From Candidatus Methylomirabilota bacterium (GTDB taxonomy: Bacteria; Methylomirabilota; Methylomirabilia; Methylomirabilales; Methylomirabilaceae), in the NCBI GenBank assembly GCA_003104975.1, contig PQAM01000012.1, forward strand, positions 1 through 64,000: a stretch of DNA of 64,000 nucleotides, written 5' to 3'. Positions 26,893 to 35,768 of this stretch are shown here, in pieces. The translations under genes and the position numbers were made by a program. The number at the start of each line of letters is the position of its first letter. Position 1 is the stretch's first letter. The notes below the pieces were generated by a model. It was not told the origin of the DNA. It was given only the letters and a program-made list of their open reading frames with translations, and searched no databases.

Positions 26893-27132
26893 TCACCGCT
26901 GACGGAGGGCTCCCGGCGCCAGCATACGCGCGGCGGCGGCGCGCGTCTCAGCCCTCACATCGGTGATCCGTCCGTCACCATTAATCGCAGTAAACGCTGC
27001 GAATTCCGCAGGGATGAGTGTCGAGATCCCGTACAAGAGCTAGCTGACGCATGCATCCCGTTCATGGCAGGCGTAGAAGCCTCGCATGAATTCGAGGAGA
27101 ACCCTGAGCTGTTGCTGCGACAGCCGTTCCAT
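26893..27132 (-). pseudogene. Degraded N-terminal fragment of a LuxR-type regulator
   Basis: The minus strand from ATG 27132 reads ERLSQQQLRVLLEFMRGFYACHERDACVS, then an in-frame TAG, then STLIPAEFAAFTAINGDGRI in the same frame, ending with TGA at 26893. The pattern LS..qLr.LLeFmr.fYa..e.da...lIpaef.af resembles the N-terminal sensor half of LuxR-family regulators. The helix-turn-helix half is absent. An internal stop plus truncation marks it as a pseudogene. The family call is by pattern only. Confidence 0.45.
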
Positions 27133-27256
27133 CCCCTTTTCTGGTTGCGTATAACTACTTTATAGTCAGTAATCCGTCAATACACATTTTGGCGTATACG
27201 GTGTCACACCGCTCAGAATAGTGCATATGCGCCAGAACGGTGTACCGGAAGCGGTG

Positions 27257-27285
27257 TTGACGGCCCAGGGTAAGTATGGTATCCG
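27257..27285 (+). promoter_or_regulatory. Predicted promoter of rnc, giving a near-leaderless mRNA
   Basis: TTGACG (27257-27262), 17-nt spacer, TATCCG (27280-27285). The expected transcription start falls on or next to the ATG at 27292, which has no Shine-Dalgarno sequence. Upstream, CGGTGT-C-ACACCG (27199-27211) is a perfect palindrome, and CGGTGT recurs near 27239 and 27252. Confidence 0.4.
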
Positions 27286-27291
27286 TAACCT

Positions 27292-28032
27292 ATGAGCAGT
27301 TCCTCCGAGGTGGCCGCACCATCCTTCCCGAGGTCCCTTTGCGGCCATCGGTTTCGCGATCCGGCGCTCCTTGAGGCGGCGCTGACCCACCCCTCCTTCA
27401 CCGATCCTTCGCAGGCCGATGTCCGTCTTCGCTATCAGCGGCTCGAGTTTCTGGGTGATGCGGTCTGGACGCTCTATGTGAGCGAGGTCCTCTGTGCCCT
27501 CCTGCCGACGGCGTCGGAGGGGGAATTGACCCGGCGACGAGCCGGCCTTGTCAGCGCCGTCGCCCTGGCCGAGATGGCCCAGCGCCACGGTCTTGCCCCC
27601 CTGCTCTTGCTGAGCAAGGGGGAGGAGTCAACGGGCGGGCGACAAAAGACCAGGGTCCTCGCGAACAGCTTTGAAGCGGTGATCGGGGCCATCTATCTCG
27701 ACGGGGGAATCGACGTCATTCGCTGCTTGGCGCAGGAGACCTGCCTGAGAAACCTCGAAGAGGCACGGGTCATCACAGATCCGAAGACGGTCCTGCAACA
27801 ACTCATTCAATCTCGCGTCCACACGGTACCCCGTTATCGTCTGGTTCGCCGGTCCGGCGCCCCCCATGCACCGACGTTCGAGGTTGAGGTGATAGTCAAC
27901 CGATCCCGGATGGCCAGGGGCAACGGTCCGAATAGGCAAGAAGCCGAATGTGACGCCGCCCGAAATGCGCTGCGTTCGCTACCGACTGAACTCTCCACAA
28001 CATCTTGTAGTCGCAATAGATCAGACTACTGA
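27292..28032 (+). CDS. rnc: Ribonuclease III
   Basis: 246 residues. It cuts double-stranded RNA, including rRNA precursors. The catalytic signature RLEFLGDAVWTLYVSEVL (Glu and Asp metal ligands) lies near residue 50, NSFEAVIGAIYLDGG is the second acidic region, and a double-stranded RNA-binding domain follows (DPKTVLQQLIQSRVHTVPRY to AARNALRSL). First of rnc-smc-ftsY, all on the plus strand. The start codon lacks a ribosome site, consistent with leaderless translation. Confidence 0.94.
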   Translation: MSSSSEVAAPSFPRSLCGHRFRDPALLEAALTHPSFTDPSQADVRLRYQRLEFLGDAVWTLYVSEVLCALLPTASEGELTRRRAGLVSAVALAEMAQRHGLAPLLLLSKGEESTGGRQKTRVLANSFEAVIGAIYLDGGIDVIRCLAQETCLRNLEEARVITDPKTVLQQLIQSRVHTVPRYRLVRRSGAPHAPTFEVEVIVNRSRMARGNGPNRQEAECDAARNALRSLPTELSTTSCSRNRSDY

Positions 28033-28046
28033 TTCTAGTATTTTCC

Positions 28047-28076
28047 TTGACAGGGATGTCCTGGGTCTGGTAGGGT
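28047..28076 (+). promoter_or_regulatory. Predicted promoter of smc
   Basis: TTGACA (28047-28052), 18-nt spacer, TAGGGT (28071-28076), in the 137-bp gap after rnc. The -35 is perfect and the -10 element TGGTAGGGT is identical to that before trpE. Confidence 0.5.
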
Positions 28077-28169
28077 GTCACCATTGTATCGTGTCTTTGC
28101 GGAGTGAGGAGGCCTGAGCATGAGGCAGAATGGCGTGGTGATGGTCTTGGCGGATCCTGGTGTCGGGCA

Positions 28170-31100
28170 ATGCGGCTTCAGCGATTGACCGCATTCGGTT
28201 TCAAGTCGTTCGCCGAAAAGATCGAGGTGACCTTCGAGCCCGGCGTGACGGCGATCGTCGGACCGAACGGCTGCGGTAAGAGCAATCTCTCCGATGCCAT
28301 TCGATGGGCCCTGGGCGAGCAAAGCGCCAAGCTGTTGCGCGGAGATCGAATGGACGACGTGATCTTTGCGGGCAACGGCAGTCGCAAGCCGTTGGGTATG
28401 GCCGAGGTCTCCCTGAGCTTTACCGACAACTACGGCAACATCCCGACGGAGTTTCACGAGGTCACGGTGACCCGTCGCCTCTACCGCTCCGGTGAGAGTG
28501 AGTACCTCTTGAATCATATTCCCTGCCGGCTTCGCGACATCACCGATCTGTTCCTGGATACCGGGCTCGGGGGTGAACCGTATGCCTTGATCGAACAGGG
28601 AAGTATCGGCAGCATTGTCAGTGCGAAGCCCGCCGAACGTCGGCTCCTGATTGAGGAGGCGGCCGGCATCATGACCTACAAGGTCCGAAAGCGGTCCGCC
28701 CTCGCCAAGCTGGAGGCCGCGGAACAGAACCTCCTCCGGGTCGGCGACATCATCCGAGAGGTCGAGCGGCAGAAGAATTCCCTCAAACGACAGGCGAATA
28801 AGGCAGAGCGATATCGCACCTATCAGGATCGGGCGTGTGAGCTGAAGGGCTTTGTGAAGTTCTCTGAACTGGAACAGTTGCGGCATCAACGCACCCTGTT
28901 CGAGCAGACCGCCTCGGCGGCGCAGCAGGAGCTCGACTCGGTACAGGCGGCGGTCGCCGGCGTGGAGGCCGAACAGGAGATCGTCCGGGTCGGCGAACTC
29001 GAACAGGAGCGCGCCAGAGCTGCCGCGCAGGAGCGGTTGCACGAACTACGCAGCGCCCTGTCTCACGATGAGGCCGAGATGAACCATCTGCGGCAGATGC
29101 TTGAGGAGTCGTCGCGTCGCAAACAGGAGCGTCGTGACCGCTCGGCGCTGCTGCACGACCGTCGCGCGACGCTCCTACAGCAAGAGGCCGAGGCCAAGGC
29201 GCAGGCGCAGCGGCTGATCGATGACCTGGAAGCCGGTCGTACGCAGCTCAACCTGAAGTCGTCCGAGTTGGCGGCGCTGGAAGAGACGATCGGCACAACG
29301 ACGCGGGCACTTGAGGCGTCGCGTCGGCGTCTCGTACAGGAGGCGGCGGCACTGGCGGACCGCCGTAACCATCTGACCAGCCTTCGAGAACGCGCACGCC
29401 TCTACGGCACCCAACGCGATCTGGCGAGTGAGCGCACGGCCCGACTGGAGCAACAGGACCGCGACCTCATCCCGTTGGAGGAGGCGCAACGCGTCGCATT
29501 TGAACAGGCGGTCGAGCGACTGGAGGCATTGCAGACAGAACGGACGCGGCTCACACATCAGGGCACCGAAGAGGATGCCGCACGCGAGGCGACAAGACCC
29601 CGACTTGAGGCGCTGCGAAATGAATCGGCGTCGCTCCGCAGCCGTCTCGCATCCCTCATTGAGCTGAGCGACAATTTCGAAGGATACGTTGACGGTCACC
29701 GGTATCTCCTCCAGCAACACGTGCGTGGCGAGTCGAGAGTCGAAGGACTGAAGGGCGCGCTGGCGGATCGGCTCGAGGTGCCCGCCCCCTACGAGCGCGC
29801 CATCGAGGCCCTGCTCGGCGATGCATTGCAGGGGCTCGTGATGCAACGGCCGCAGGATGTCGAGGAGGCCATTCGACGGCTGAATGAGCGGGGCCGGGGG
29901 CGGGCGACGTTTCTGCTCCATCGTGGTGCCGTGAGCGATCAATCCGACATGACGACCGCTCGGCTGCGTGATGTCCTCGCCGCCTCAGGCACCCCGGTGG
30001 AAGGGCTCGCGCTCGATCTGATCCGCTGCGTCGACGAGGATCGGCCGCTGGTGGCAGCCCTCCTCGCCGACGGGATCATCGTCCGAGAGCTGTCCGATGC
30101 GCTCGCACTCGGCGGTTGCCTCCCTGCTCCTTTTGCCGTCGCGACACTCGCCGGCGAACTCATCACCGCCAAAGGGATCATCGTCGGCGGGCCGGGGGGT
30201 GGGTCCGGGATCCTGCCGCGACGCCGGGAGATCGCTCGGCTTCGAGATCGCAACCGCGAACTGCGCGATACCCTGCAGGCGGCCGAGGCCGAATGGGAGA
30301 GCTCCTGTCGCCGCTCCGCCGATCTCGGGGAATCGTTGGAGCTGGTCAATCGGCGTCTCCATGAACTGGAGATCGAGCGCCTTAAGGCGGAGACGGCACT
30401 TGCCCACACCAGTGCGGAGCGACGACGCCTCTTGCAGCAGATCGAGGTGCTGACCTATGAAGGTCAGAGCCATGATGAGGACCTCCGCGTCCTCGACGCA
30501 GAGATCCGGACCATCGAACACTCGCTTATGGAGTTTGAAGACCGCGGGCAGGCGGCTCAGCGCGAGACCGCGATGCTCGAGACCGACGTAACCGCTCGCC
30601 AGCAGGAACGGGACGGCCTGATCCGGGAGGCAGGGGAATACCGCGTTCGGCTGACGGCACTGCAGGGCCAGCGTGAGATCCTGGCTCGCGGCCTCGCCAG
30701 GACGGTGGAGGAACTCGACCAGGTAACAACCGAACTGGGGTCCATCGAGGTCGAACTTGCCGAGCAACAGCGTCGTGAAGCGCAGATGGAGGCGAGCGTC
30801 GCAGGGCTTCAGGTCCGGTTGAGTGCGTTGGTCGAGGAGGAGCAGGAGGCGCATCGAGTCGTCGTGGCGCTGGATGAGGCCCGTCGGGAGTTGAGCGAGC
30901 GGCGTCAGGCCATCGACGAACGCCTGCTGGGGCTGAAGCGGTCGCTGTTCGACACCCAACAGGCGTCGAACGAGGCGACAATTCGACTTGCCGAACTGCG
31001 GAATACGATCTCGCTCCTGGAGGAGGCGCTGAGATCGGAGGGACCTGCCGACATCGAGGCGATTGTCCGACGGCTGTCCGAAAGCGGGCTGGGTATCGAA

Positions 31101-31748
31101 GCGGCCAATAGCGAACTGACGGATCTCACCAACAGGATTGCGGAACTCGGCGCGGTCAATATGGCTGCCCTCGAGGAATACCAGGAGTTGGCCGAACGCC
31201 ACCGCTTCCTCTCCGCTCAGGCTGAAGACCTTGGCGCCTCTGCGCAGTCGCTCCGAACCGCCATCTCAGAGATCAATCAGACAATTCAGGAACGATTCAG
31301 CGAGACCCTGAAGACCGTAGCCGACCATCTGGATCGACTCTGGAGTTGCCTCATTCCCGGAGGTCAGGCGACGCTGACCCTGGCCGAACCGGAGGATGGT
31401 GAGGAGGAACCGGGGGTGGAGATGACCGTTCGCATCCCCGGAAAACGGGCGACCCTCAACCTGTTATCCGGAGGTGAGAAGGCGCTGGCGGCCCTGGCGC
31501 TGCTGCTGGCCCTGTTCCACACCCGTCCGAGCCCCTTTTGCCTGCTGGATGAGGTCGATGCCCCGCTCGACGATGCAAACGCCGAACGGCTCGCCTCGCT
31601 GCTCAGGGAGATGGCCGCCAGCGCCCAGTTTCTCCTCATTACCCACAACAAACGGACGATGGCGGCGGCCGACCTCCTCTACGGCGTGACGATGGAGGAG
31701 CATGGCGTCTCTAAGCTGCTGTCGCTCCACATGGGTCGAGCCGCCTGA
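28170..31748 (+). CDS. smc: Chromosome segregation protein SMC
   Basis: 1192 residues from the ATG at 28170, where the conserved [14 protein letters not shown] begins. SMC dimers with ScpA/ScpB organise and separate the chromosome. Walker [10 protein letters not shown] is at 31-39; two long coiled coils flank a hinge at about 500-660 ([35 protein letters not shown]); the signature [15 protein letters not shown] and Walker [14 protein letters not shown] lie near the C-terminus. The length and layout are normal. Confidence 0.96.
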   Translation: MRLQRLTAFGFKSFAEKIEVTFEPGVTAIVGPNGCGKSNLSDAIRWALGEQSAKLLRGDRMDDVIFAGNGSRKPLGMAEVSLSFTDNYGNIPTEFHEVTVTRRLYRSGESEYLLNHIPCRLRDITDLFLDTGLGGEPYALIEQGSIGSIVSAKPAERRLLIEEAAGIMTYKVRKRSALAKLEAAEQNLLRVGDIIREVERQKNSLKRQANKAERYRTYQDRACELKGFVKFSELEQLRHQRTLFEQTASAAQQELDSVQAAVAGVEAEQEIVRVGELEQERARAAAQERLHELRSALSHDEAEMNHLRQMLEESSRRKQERRDRSALLHDRRATLLQQEAEAKAQAQRLIDDLEAGRTQLNLKSSELAALEETIGTTTRALEASRRRLVQEAAALADRRNHLTSLRERARLYGTQRDLASERTARLEQQDRDLIPLEEAQRVAFEQAVERLEALQTERTRLTHQGTEEDAAREATRPRLEALRNESASLRSRLASLIELSDNFEGYVDGHRYLLQQHVRGESRVEGLKGALADRLEVPAPYERAIEALLGDALQGLVMQRPQDVEEAIRRLNERGRGRATFLLHRGAVSDQSDMTTARLRDVLAASGTPVEGLALDLIRCVDEDRPLVAALLADGIIVRELSDALALGGCLPAPFAVATLAGELITAKGIIVGGPGGGSGILPRRREIARLRDRNRELRDTLQAAEAEWESSCRRSADLGESLELVNRRLHELEIERLKAETALAHTSAERRRLLQQIEVLTYEGQSHDEDLRVLDAEIRTIEHSLMEFEDRGQAAQRETAMLETDVTARQQERDGLIREAGEYRVRLTALQGQREILARGLARTVEELDQVTTELGSIEVELAEQQRREAQMEASVAGLQVRLSALVEEEQEAHRVVVALDEARRELSERRQAIDERLLGLKRSLFDTQQASNEATIRLAELRNTISLLEEALRSEGPADIEAIVRRLSESGLGIEAANSELTDLTNRIAELGAVNMAALEEYQELAERHRFLSAQAEDLGASAQSLRTAISEINQTIQERFSETLKTVADHLDRLWSCLIPGGQATLTLAEPEDGEEEPGVEMTVRIPGKRATLNLLSGGEKALAALALLLALFHTRPSPFCLLDEVDAPLDDANAERLASLLREMAASAQFLLITHNKRTMAAADLLYGVTMEEHGVSKLLSLHMGRAA

Positions 31749-31773
31749 CCGGGGCCGCGCAGGAAGATTCCCG

Positions 31774-32718
31774 ATGTTTACCGGCAACCCTCCACGTCAG
31801 GGCCTTCTGGGACGATTTGTCGCAGGGCTGGCGCGAACCCGCCAGGGTCTGGTAGGACAGATCGGACGACTGTTCGGTTCCCATTCGCCGAGCCTCGCCG
31901 ACCTTGAGGCGCTGGAAGAGATTCTCATTGCCGCCGACTTCGGTCCGGCCCTGGCCCAACGACTTATCGCGCCTCTCCACCAGCGTCTCGGTCGCCGGGA
32001 TCTCAACAGCGTCGAGCAGGTGGCGGCGGCCCTCAAGCAAGGGATTCTCGCTATTCTGGCTGGCGTTGCGCCACCCCCTTCATCCCGAAACCATCCGACT
32101 ACACCGCAGGTCCTGCTCTTCCTGGGCATCAACGGATCCGGCAAGACCACGACGATCGGGAAGTTCGCGAACCGCCTGATTGCCGAGGGTGGCAGCGTGG
32201 TGTTGGCCGGTGCCGATACCTTTCGAGCGGCGGCGATCGAACAGTTGGGGCTGTGGGGCCGGCGGGTGGGCGCCGATGTCGTCTGCCACCAGGCGGGGGC
32301 CGACCCCTCTGCCGTGGTGTTCGACGCGGTGCAGGCCGCCTGCGCGCGCGGCGCAACCCACCTGCTGATCGACACGGCCGGCCGTCTGCACACCAAACGG
32401 AATCTGATGGAGGAGTTGAAAAAGATCCAGCGGGTCGTTGCGCGACAGATGCCGGATGCGCCCCACGAACGGATCATGGTGCTCGACGCGACCTCCGGCC
32501 TCAACGCGCTGGTACAGGCGAAGACCTTTCACGAGGCGGTGGGGCTGACGAGCCTGATCCTGACCAAACTGGACGGTACGGCCAAAGGGGGTGTGGTGGT
32601 GGCGATCGCGGATCAGCTCAAGGTTCCCATCACCTATGTCGGTCTTGGCGAGGGGGTCGACGATCTGCAGCCGTTCGTCCCGGAAACCTTTGCCGACGCC
32701 CTCTTCGCGAATTCCTGA
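31774..32718 (+). CDS. ftsY: Signal recognition particle receptor FtsY
   Basis: 314 residues from the ATG at 31774 with AGGAAGA in front. It docks SRP-ribosome complexes at the membrane. The NG domain is complete: an N helix bundle (about 30-95), the P-loop GINGSGKTTTIGKFA, GADTFRAAAIEQL, DTAGRLHTKRNLMEELKKI and LTKLDGTAKGG. The acidic A domain is missing, as in many bacteria; the basic N-terminus (GRFVAGLARTRQGLV) may bind membrane directly. It follows smc by 25 bp. Confidence 0.95.
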   Translation: MFTGNPPRQGLLGRFVAGLARTRQGLVGQIGRLFGSHSPSLADLEALEEILIAADFGPALAQRLIAPLHQRLGRRDLNSVEQVAAALKQGILAILAGVAPPPSSRNHPTTPQVLLFLGINGSGKTTTIGKFANRLIAEGGSVVLAGADTFRAAAIEQLGLWGRRVGADVVCHQAGADPSAVVFDAVQAACARGATHLLIDTAGRLHTKRNLMEELKKIQRVVARQMPDAPHERIMVLDATSGLNALVQAKTFHEAVGLTSLILTKLDGTAKGGVVVAIADQLKVPITYVGLGEGVDDLQPFVPETFADALFANS

Positions 32719-32753
32719 TCTGTCATCCCATCGTCTCCGCATCCTTCCAACCG

Positions 32754-34853
32754 CTACCTGATCTTGATCCGCAGCTCCTCCTGATCATGTGAGCCGCCAC
32801 TCGAGGTCACCATGACCTGAAAATCGAAGGTGCCGACCGTCGTGGGCGTCCCGACGATCTGCCCCGTGGCCGAATCAAGGTTCAGACCGGGTGGAAGCGT
32901 ACCGCCGATGAGGCTGAAGGTCAGCGGCGGTATCCCTCTTTTGGCCTTCAGCGTGGCAGGGTACGGGATCCCCACCCGACCACGCTTCAGCGTATCAGTC
33001 GTAAGCTTCACCGGCTTGACGATCTTCAGGGACACCCGCTGCGTAGATGCGGCCCCTGCGTTATCCGTGACCTCGACGGTAAACTTGGCCGACTTGGCCT
33101 TTGTCGGGATCCCGCTGATCGTACCCGCCGCGTCGAGGACCAGTCCCGGTTGAAGCTTCCCCTTGATCAGTCGCCACAGATAGGGGGGTGTACCGCCTTC
33201 AGCCGACAGTCCTGTCAGGTAACTTACACCCCGCTCTCCAACAGGCAGACCGGCGGTTGTAATTCCAAGCGGCGGCGGGCCCGCGATGCCGTATATTCTG
33301 AGGCTCCAACTGTTCCAGGTCCCGACATCCTCGGGAGCCAGATCAGCAACCCGAAGCGTCCAGGTACCGGCCGCCGATTCCCCCCAATGACGCACCGATC
33401 CGAAGCGCCAGAAGCTGAAATTCTCACCGGCGTCCAAGGCTCGAACCGTGGCCAGCCTGCTGATGACGCCCGCAGGAGAGGTCAAGGTGGCCTCCAAATC
33501 ACCGCGATACGGATGCGTGGCATCAAATATCACTTCGACATGTTCGACGGTGAAGTTGATAAATGCATTGTCAATGGAAATACTATCCACCAGACCCGCC
33601 GTGTCGTCGTCCGGGATGGCGCGGCCGATTGAACGTGTGACGGCGGGTACGGCGCTCTCGGCTGGAACAGGGCTCCAGGTGGCGGCCAGATTGACCGCCG
33701 CCTGTCCGTCCGCCAATCCAAATCCGAACCGCTCGTTGTGGGCGAAGGATCCGGTTGTCCACCCGGAATCCGCCGGGTTGATCCGCACCGCAGAATGCGC
33801 CAGGATGTGTTGGACGTCGCGCCAGGTCAACGAGGGATTCTCGGCCAGCATGAGCGCCGCAATACCGCCGACCAATGGGGTAGCCGCGGATGTTCCCCCG
33901 AAACCGCTCGTGTAGTCGCCCGGCGCATCACCCGGCGCACCTACGAGGTCGGTTGTCGTGATCCCCCGCGTGCCTCCGTTAGAGGGGGCCGTGACGAACA
34001 TGGCTGCGCAGGGTTCACTGTAGGGCGCCTGTTGCGCGTTATCGGCCAGCGCACCCACCGCCATTACGAACCGGTTATTTGCGAATCCATTGAAATTGCA
34101 GTTATCATCTCTTGTGAGACCATTGCCGGCGGCCCAGAGAAAGACCCTCCCTTTGCCGCTCCGCCCCTGCATGATCGCCGTCTCAATCGCCGTCTGCGCG
34201 AGAGCACCGGGACCTGACAGGGTACTCCCGTTATCGGGCGGACCCCAGGAGTTGCTGAGGATGTGAATGGCGTCCCGTTGATGGGCGAGCGCCGCAGCGA
34301 TCTGAGCGTCCGACACCGGGCTGCCGATCAGGCGCAATCCGGCCAGGGATGCGAGCGGCGCCGCGCCGCTGCCCCCGATGCCGTTATCCCCCCTGGCGGC
34401 GGCGACCCCCGCCACAGCGGTTCCGTGAAAATCTCCCGCGTTAATATCCGGACTCGGATCGGCGTCATTGCCGTTAAAATCCCATGAGAGATCGCTCATA
34501 TAGTTGGGGGCCAGGTCGGGATGGGTGTGCTGTAACCCGTCATCGACGATGCCGACTACAATTCCCGCGCCTTTGGTAGTCGGCCAGACCGCCCGAACGT
34601 TGGTCCCGGCCGGCTCTTCGCCACGCGCCTTGAGATGCCACTGCTGATCGAGTAATGGATCGGTCGAGGCGCTGTCGGTCCGGATCACCGGGAGTGTTTG
34701 ATCGGGTTCCACGGCAGCGACGGCTGTTGCGTGCGCGACCGCGCCACCAACGAGCCACATCAGACCGGCGGTCAACACGGCGCGCCAGAACCATCCTGCG
34801 CGCCACATCGCTGACCATGCTTTGAAAGTGGTCGACTGAGTCGGTATCGGCAC
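32754..34853 (-). CDS. Secreted subtilisin-like (kexin-type S8) protease with P domain and Ig-like repeats, lacking a prodomain
   Basis: 699 residues from a GTG at 34853 behind GGAGGG. Signal peptide (AVLTAGLMWLVGGAVAHA), about 20 residues of linker, then DPLLDQQWHL, which in relatives follows the prodomain. Catalytic Asp104 (GIVDDGLQHTHPDL), His143 (FHGTAVAGV), Asn244 (AAGNG) and Ser322 (GGTSAATPLVGG) are all present. A proprotein-convertase P domain spans about 415-530, followed by two putative Ig domains (GITTAGLPVGERGVSYLTG and LTTDTLKRGRVGIPYPATL). No prodomain precedes the catalytic domain; the gene 55 bp upstream encodes a prodomain-like protein. Confidence 0.9.
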   Translation of the reverse strand: MPIPTQSTTFKAWSAMWRAGWFWRAVLTAGLMWLVGGAVAHATAVAAVEPDQTLPVIRTDSASTDPLLDQQWHLKARGEEPAGTNVRAVWPTTKGAGIVVGIVDDGLQHTHPDLAPNYMSDLSWDFNGNDADPSPDINAGDFHGTAVAGVAAARGDNGIGGSGAAPLASLAGLRLIGSPVSDAQIAAALAHQRDAIHILSNSWGPPDNGSTLSGPGALAQTAIETAIMQGRSGKGRVFLWAAGNGLTRDDNCNFNGFANNRFVMAVGALADNAQQAPYSEPCAAMFVTAPSNGGTRGITTTDLVGAPGDAPGDYTSGFGGTSAATPLVGGIAALMLAENPSLTWRDVQHILAHSAVRINPADSGWTTGSFAHNERFGFGLADGQAAVNLAATWSPVPAESAVPAVTRSIGRAIPDDDTAGLVDSISIDNAFINFTVEHVEVIFDATHPYRGDLEATLTSPAGVISRLATVRALDAGENFSFWRFGSVRHWGESAAGTWTLRVADLAPEDVGTWNSWSLRIYGIAGPPPLGITTAGLPVGERGVSYLTGLSAEGGTPPYLWRLIKGKLQPGLVLDAAGTISGIPTKAKSAKFTVEVTDNAGAASTQRVSLKIVKPVKLTTDTLKRGRVGIPYPATLKAKRGIPPLTFSLIGGTLPPGLNLDSATGQIVGTPTTVGTFDFQVMVTSSGGSHDQEELRIKIR

Positions 34854-34908
34854 CGCTACCCTCCGCTAATGTCCCGAGAGGTCCGTGACGCCTGCAACCT
34901 GACCCGGA

Positions 34909-35550
34909 TCAGCGCGCGACGTAGGCGCGTTTTAAGAGCGGATAGGCGCTGCGCACTCCCGGGCGCTCGCGCAGCGCCTCAGCGAGCGTGAGGGTCGCAA
35001 TCGGATCGCTCGCATCGACAACGTAGCCCCCGGGAACGCCGGGAATCGATCGGACAGATCTGACCGCCAATCCTGCGACCAGATCCTGCACATCTATCCC
35101 CTCCTCCACCAACAGACCAACCTCTCGAGTCAGCAGGCGGCGGGTGCTCTTACTGTGCGGGAGTCCGGATTCAAAGAGGACCGGGTAGATGTCAACACCG
35201 GGGTTGACGGCCTTCAAAGCTGCGGTCATCGCCGACAGATCCGCAAGGGTGGTAATCTCTGACAGGGCAACGACAGCTCTGGAGGCCTCGCTGTCCACCA
35301 CGCGCGCGCCGTAGACCATGACCGGCGTATCGACGGCGGGAACGCCGCCTTTGTCCGACATCGGCCACTGAAGCTCGATCGTATCGAGGACCACTTCATA
35401 CTGTTCTCGATGCGGCGCATAAAGCGTGATCAGCGGCCCCGCAACAGGCTGCTTCGGCTCCTTGGCGCCGCTTTCATCGACCGAAAATATCAGCAGGCCC
35501 GCCAGACACAGGTTGGTTACCCATCTCATGCGTTGCGCGTTCCGCCCCAT
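34909..35550 (-). CDS. Separately encoded prodomain-like exported protein of the adjacent S8 protease
   Basis: 213 residues with GGAGGGGG in front and a signal peptide (TNLCLAGLLIFSVDESGA). The middle and end (VNPGVDIYPVLFESGLPHS, STRRLLTREVGLLVEEGID, DPIATLTLAEALRERPGVRSA, YPLLKR) look like the N-terminal prodomain of kexin-type subtilases, where the same pattern continues directly into ..NDPLF..QWHL. Here the protein ends at that boundary, and the next gene, same strand, begins its mature part at DPLLDQQWHL. I infer a prodomain that acts in trans as folding helper and/or inhibitor. It could instead be a stand-alone inhibitor. Confidence 0.7.
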   Translation of the reverse strand: MGRNAQRMRWVTNLCLAGLLIFSVDESGAKEPKQPVAGPLITLYAPHREQYEVVLDTIELQWPMSDKGGVPAVDTPVMVYGARVVDSEASRAVVALSEITTLADLSAMTAALKAVNPGVDIYPVLFESGLPHSKSTRRLLTREVGLLVEEGIDVQDLVAGLAVRSVRSIPGVPGGYVVDASDPIATLTLAEALRERPGVRSAYPLLKRAYVAR

Positions 35551-35683
35551 TGCCCCCTCCGCTTTCTCGACCTTTTCTTGTAGTGTAGCACGCCACGGCT
35601 GAAGTCCGGAGACCTTTCCGTACTACCCGCTGACGAGCGTCACCGGGTTGCCTTTCCAGCAGAGACGGTCGCCCGCTTTGCGC

Positions 35684-35712
35684 TTGACACCCCTGATCCC
35701 GCGGTGTTAAGG
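35684..35712 (+). promoter_or_regulatory. Predicted promoter of the rib operon
   Basis: TTGACA (35684-35689), 17-nt spacer, TTAAGG (35707-35712), 57 nt before ribD. The leader is too short for, and shows no trace of, an FMN riboswitch. Confidence 0.5.
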
Positions 35713-35768
35713 TAACTTCATGTATTTCCTCAGAAAGTCCGCTTTCTCGTTACCTGCTATGAGGTGGA

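Noticed and set aside
26822-27291. tRNA or other stable RNA gene
   Set aside because: No cloverleaf or conserved tRNA elements found here or in the other gaps inspected by eye.
29985-31202. 405-codon minus-strand open frame within smc
   Set aside because: Antisense shadow of the SMC coiled-coil and hinge region.
35551-35768. FMN riboswitch before ribD
   Set aside because: No conserved FMN aptamer blocks; only a promoter and a short leader are seen.
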